Source: an uncultured Clostridia bacterium
GTDB lineage: Bacteria > Bacillota > Clostridia > TANB77 > CAG-508
Reading direction: 5' to 3'
Length of the DNA stretch: 6,484 nt
NCBI GenBank assembly: GCA_934130085.1
Contig: CAKOXK010000023.1
Location: forward strand, 1 to 6,484
The notes under the pieces are model-generated. The model was not told the origin of the DNA. It saw nothing but the letters and a program-made list of their open reading frames with translations, and ran no database searches. Both the position numbers and the translations under genes were made by a program. Positions 4,676 through 6,484 of the stretch are shown piece by piece (position 1 is the first letter of the stretch; each line of letters starts with the position of its first letter).

Positions 4676-5656
4676 CCAAAACTAGATTTGGGATTGCCAA
4701 CTTATGACTCTTTGTTTTCTACAGAAGAAGAAAGACAAGATGCCAATGCAGAAAAAGTTACCACAATCCCAATAGATAAAATTACAGATTTTAAAGGACA
4801 TCCATTCCATGTCACGATGGATGAAGATATGGCAAAACTTATTGATTCCATCAAAGAAAACGATATGTTGATGCCTGCACTCGTACGACCAAAGGAAGAT
4901 GGAACGTATGAAATGATTTCTGGTCACAGGCGTAAATTTGCCTTGTCACAGCTAGGAAGAAAAGAAATGAATGTTATTGTCCGCAACCTAGATGATGATC
5001 AGGCAACGATCTTAATGGTTGACAGTAACATTCAACGTGAAAACATTTATCCAAGTGAGCGTGGTTATGCCTATAAAATGAGACTGGAAGCCATGAAACA
5101 TCAGGGTAAAAAAATCGAAGAAATACCTGATGATGAATTAGGCATTGAATACTCCAAGTCAACTTCTGGTCAAGTTGGCCAGAAGTTATCAACTGCTGTA
5201 TCACGAGATTTGTTAGCTAAACAATTAGGCGAAAGTTCAAAACAAATTCAGCGTTTTATTCGTTTAACATATCTTGTTGAACCACTACAAAAAATGGCGG
5301 ATGGACGTCACGAAAATGAAATCAAGATCGCATTTAATCCGGCTGTCGAACTTTCGTATTTAACGGAATCTGAACAGTATGATTTAGCCAATGCGATTGT
5401 TGAAAACCAAAGAACACCATCTTTAGCGCAATGTCAGGAATTCAAAAGACTGTCGCATGATGGTGAATTAACTACTGAATTCATTGATGATACTTTATCC
5501 GAAGAAAAACCGAATCAAAGAGAAAAGCTATCATTTCAAATGAAAGAGATTGATCAATATTTCCCGAAGGACTTTACACCAGGCAAGAAGAAAGATTTAA
5601 TGATTCACTTGCTGGAAAACTGGGCAAAGAAACGAGCACGAGAACAGGAACGATAA
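4673..5656 (+). CDS. parB: ParB/Spo0J-family partition protein (TTG start)
   Basis: A 327-residue centromere-binding-type protein, partner of the upstream ParA. The N-terminal ParB nuclease-like/CTP-binding domain (about residues 28-140) has the signature SGHRR at 83-87, HPFHVTMDEDM (43-53), PALVRPKEDGTYEMI, and VDSNIQRENIYPSERGYAYKM (116-136). A hydrophilic linker (about 141-172, GIEYSKSTSGQVGQKL) leads to a KorB/ParB HTH (about 173-200, AVSRDLLAKQLGESSKQIQR). The C-terminal part includes IAFNPAVELSYL and ends YFPKDFTPGKKKDLMIHLL with a basic tail. It is the last gene of the parA operon. Its binding site is unknown; candidates include the repeat at 5767-5798 and the parA leader palindrome. 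A 9-bp inverted repeat lies within the linker coding sequence (5161-5187). Confidence 0.93.
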   Translation: MPKLDLGLPTYDSLFSTEEERQDANAEKVTTIPIDKITDFKGHPFHVTMDEDMAKLIDSIKENDMLMPALVRPKEDGTYEMISGHRRKFALSQLGRKEMNVIVRNLDDDQATILMVDSNIQRENIYPSERGYAYKMRLEAMKHQGKKIEEIPDDELGIEYSKSTSGQVGQKLSTAVSRDLLAKQLGESSKQIQRFIRLTYLVEPLQKMADGRHENEIKIAFNPAVELSYLTESEQYDLANAIVENQRTPSLAQCQEFKRLSHDGELTTEFIDDTLSEEKPNQREKLSFQMKEIDQYFPKDFTPGKKKDLMIHLLENWAKKRAREQER

Positions 5657-5697
5657 TCCTAAATGTGATTGTCTTTTTTGTATGTGTGCTTGTTAAC

Positions 5698-5755
5698 CAA
5701 ACTGTTGGAGGGGCAGTTTGTCTTTGTATCAGGACGTGTAACTGCAACCTCCCCT
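5698..5755 (+). other. Candidate origin of transfer (oriT): hairpin plus IncQ-like nick sequence
   Basis: An inverted repeat, CAAACTG (5698-5704) with CAGTTTG (5714-5720), is followed 15 bp later by GTGTAACTGCAACCTCCCC (5736-5754). As recalled, RSF1010/IncQ-type nick regions read roughly GGTAAATGCGCCCTCCCC downstream of an inverted repeat. The window's sequence shares the GTAA-TGC core and the CCTCCCC end. The location, non-coding and at the start of a transfer-type region, is typical for oriT. No relaxase gene is visible to confirm it. The same bases can also form an alternative hairpin, GCAGTT (5713-5718) with AACTGC (5740-5745). Confidence 0.45.
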
Positions 5756-5766
5756 AAAACCCCTCC

Positions 5767-5798
5767 TACCTACCGAAGCAATCTTATTACCTACCGAA
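5767..5798. repeat. Direct repeat TACCTACCGAA, two copies at 21-bp spacing
   Basis: TACCTACCGAA occurs at 5767-5777 and again at 5788-5798, an exact 11-bp match repeating every 21 bp, about two helical turns. This places both copies on the same DNA face. They could be binding sites for a relaxosome accessory protein or for ParB. Only two copies are present, so a full iteron array is not supported. Confidence 0.5.
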
Positions 5799-5920
5799 AA
5801 AGAAAAAATGATTGTTATTAGTTAGTAGTAATAGATATTTGCAGGTTTGTAATAAGAAAGATATTTACGTATGTTTAAGTTCAGAGACTATTTTAAACAG
5901 ATCATTGGAGGTTAAAACGT

Positions 5921-6484
5921 ATGAAAAAAACAGTAATAGGAATTTGTATTTCTTTGTTGTGTGTTGGAACTGGCGTTTATGTAAATCAACAAAGCAATGC
6001 TTCTAGTCCTGTTGTTTCTACTGTTGCTAAGTCAACAAAAGATTCAAAAGTGAACACAAATGAATCGAAATTCAAGGTTAGTAAACATGAAGAGACTGAA
6101 AAGACAGAAGAAGTTGGAAATGCAACGAATTCTGAAACACAAAAGAAAACAGATGCAGTTTCAAAAGAATCGAGTTCAGTAAAAGCTGAAGCTAAGTCTT
6201 CTACAAAAACAGAAATCAAATCCTCTGTTTCTTCGGAAGGTAAAAAACAAGTTTCAAGTAATCAAACAAATACCGCAAAGAAAGATAATTCAACAACTAG
6301 TTCTTCAAGTTCAGATACAAGCAAAGAACCTGAAATAAAACCTGTAGAAAAGCCAAGTACACCTGTTCAAGAACCTGTAGTTGAACCAGCTCCTACGCCA
6401 GAATCTACAAGGCCAAGTTATGCATGTCCTGGTGGAGTCAATCAAGATGTAGCTTGTGATGTGATTCTAGATCAAAATCATTAC
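5921..6484 (+). CDS. Secreted or membrane-anchored protein with long low-complexity linker, C-terminus cut by window edge
   Basis: The frame is open for 188 codons from ATG 5921 to the window end. GGAGG (5907-5911) lies 9 nt upstream. The N-terminus is a Sec signal: MKKT, hydrophobic VIGICISLLCVGTGVYV, then polar residues with a plausible cleavage after Ala27 (SNA-S). Cys14 is not in a lipobox. Residues 28-134 are almost wholly Ser/Thr/Lys/Glu/Asn, and 135-165 are Pro/Glu-rich (EPEIKPVEKPSTPVQEP), a typical cell-wall-spanning spacer. From 167 a different composition begins (YACPGGVNQDVACDVILDQ, with Cys169 and Cys179), probably the start of a folded domain that may contain a disulfide. I do not recognise the domain. 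Position after the partition operon suggests an ICE surface or transfer-associated exoprotein, which is inference only. Confidence 0.85.
   Translation, partial: MKKTVIGICISLLCVGTGVYVNQQSNASSPVVSTVAKSTKDSKVNTNESKFKVSKHEETEKTEEVGNATNSETQKKTDAVSKESSSVKAEAKSSTKTEIKSSVSSEGKKQVSSNQTNTAKKDNSTTSSSSSDTSKEPEIKPVEKPSTPVQEPVVEPAPTPESTRPSYACPGGVNQDVACDVILDQNHY

Larger units (their letters stand above)
5657..5920. other. 264-bp non-coding region between parB and the secreted-protein gene
   Basis: No convincing gene lies here. The short frame at 5812-6006 has no ribosome binding site and is overlapped by the real gene at 5921. The region holds a possible oriT hairpin and nick-like sequence (5698-5754), C-rich tracts, and a direct repeat (5767-5798). 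A weak promoter-like pair, TTGTAA (5847-5852) and TATGTT (5870-5875) with 17-bp spacing, could serve the next gene. No clear parB terminator is visible, so readthrough from the parA operon is possible. Confidence 0.6.

Noticed and set aside
4682..5204. Two minus-strand frames (4682-4927 and 4974-5204) within parB
   Set aside because: Both are antisense shadows of the conserved ParB domains, rich in His, Cys and Phe as expected for reverse reading.
3137..5846. 13-bp exact repeat GATATTTGCAGGT at 3137-3149 and 5834-5846, briefly considered as att or recombination sites
   Set aside because: The flanks do not match, and an exact 13-mer in an AT-rich 6.5-kb window is not rare by chance (roughly 0.3 expected even at uniform base composition).
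5812..6006. Plus-strand frame of 64 codons before and overlapping the secreted-protein gene
   Set aside because: There is no Shine-Dalgarno sequence before its start, while the overlapping frame at 5921 has a good RBS and a clear signal peptide.
5986..6219. Minus-strand frame of 77 codons inside the secreted-protein gene
   Set aside because: It mirrors the Ser/Thr/Lys repeats of the real gene and has no support of its own.
1..6484. CRISPR array, tRNA, rRNA or insertion-sequence ends
   Set aside because: No regularly spaced repeats with spacers, no cloverleaf or rRNA-like segment, and no transposase or terminal inverted repeats were seen on either strand.

Overview
The window is AT-rich (roughly one-third G+C by eye), with strong AGGAGG-type ribosome binding sites and TATAAT promoters. 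That fits a low-GC Firmicute, plausibly a gut clostridium or erysipelotrichial relative. No host housekeeping gene is visible, so the organism cannot be named. Everything recognisable is mobile-element machinery, and the window looks like the left part of an integrative and conjugative element (ICE), possibly with a smaller integrative element nested at or abutting its end.

Positions 1-2957 form an integration module with cargo. A tyrosine integrase runs leftward off the window edge, and a small winged-helix/excisionase-like gene overlaps its start. A divergent Xre/Cro-CI repressor faces them across a 194-bp control region. That region holds a near-ideal sigma-A promoter for xis-int, an extended -10 promoter for the repressor, and six copies of a palindrome close to TTTAC-N-GTAAA. 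After the repressor comes a DUF1016/YhcG-family PDDEXK nuclease gene with its own promoter.

Positions 2958-3319 contain no convincing gene. They hold a tandem 11-bp repeat resembling integrase arm-binding sites, a terminator, and a leader with several possible hairpins. The last hairpin is a 20-bp stem followed by a T run that ends exactly at the parA start codon and buries the parA Shine-Dalgarno sequence. It looks like an attenuator or RBS switch.

Positions 3320-5656 are a compact four-gene operon: ParA ATPase, a minimal single-stranded-DNA-binding protein, a small four-cysteine zinc-ribbon (Lar-like) protein and a ParB-family protein starting at TTG. The genes overlap or nearly touch. This set is typical of the maintenance end of clostridial ICEs and plasmids.

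Positions 5657-5920 are non-coding. They hold a hairpin next to a sequence similar to the nick region of RSF1010/IncQ-type origins of transfer, then an 11-bp direct repeat at 21-bp spacing. A secreted or membrane-anchored protein with a long Ser/Thr/Lys/Glu- and Pro-rich linker then starts at 5921 and runs off the right edge. Likely logic: the repressor holds xis-int silent, the leader hairpin gates parA-ssb-zinc ribbon-parB, and the partition and ssDNA-binding proteins support the excised or transferring element.
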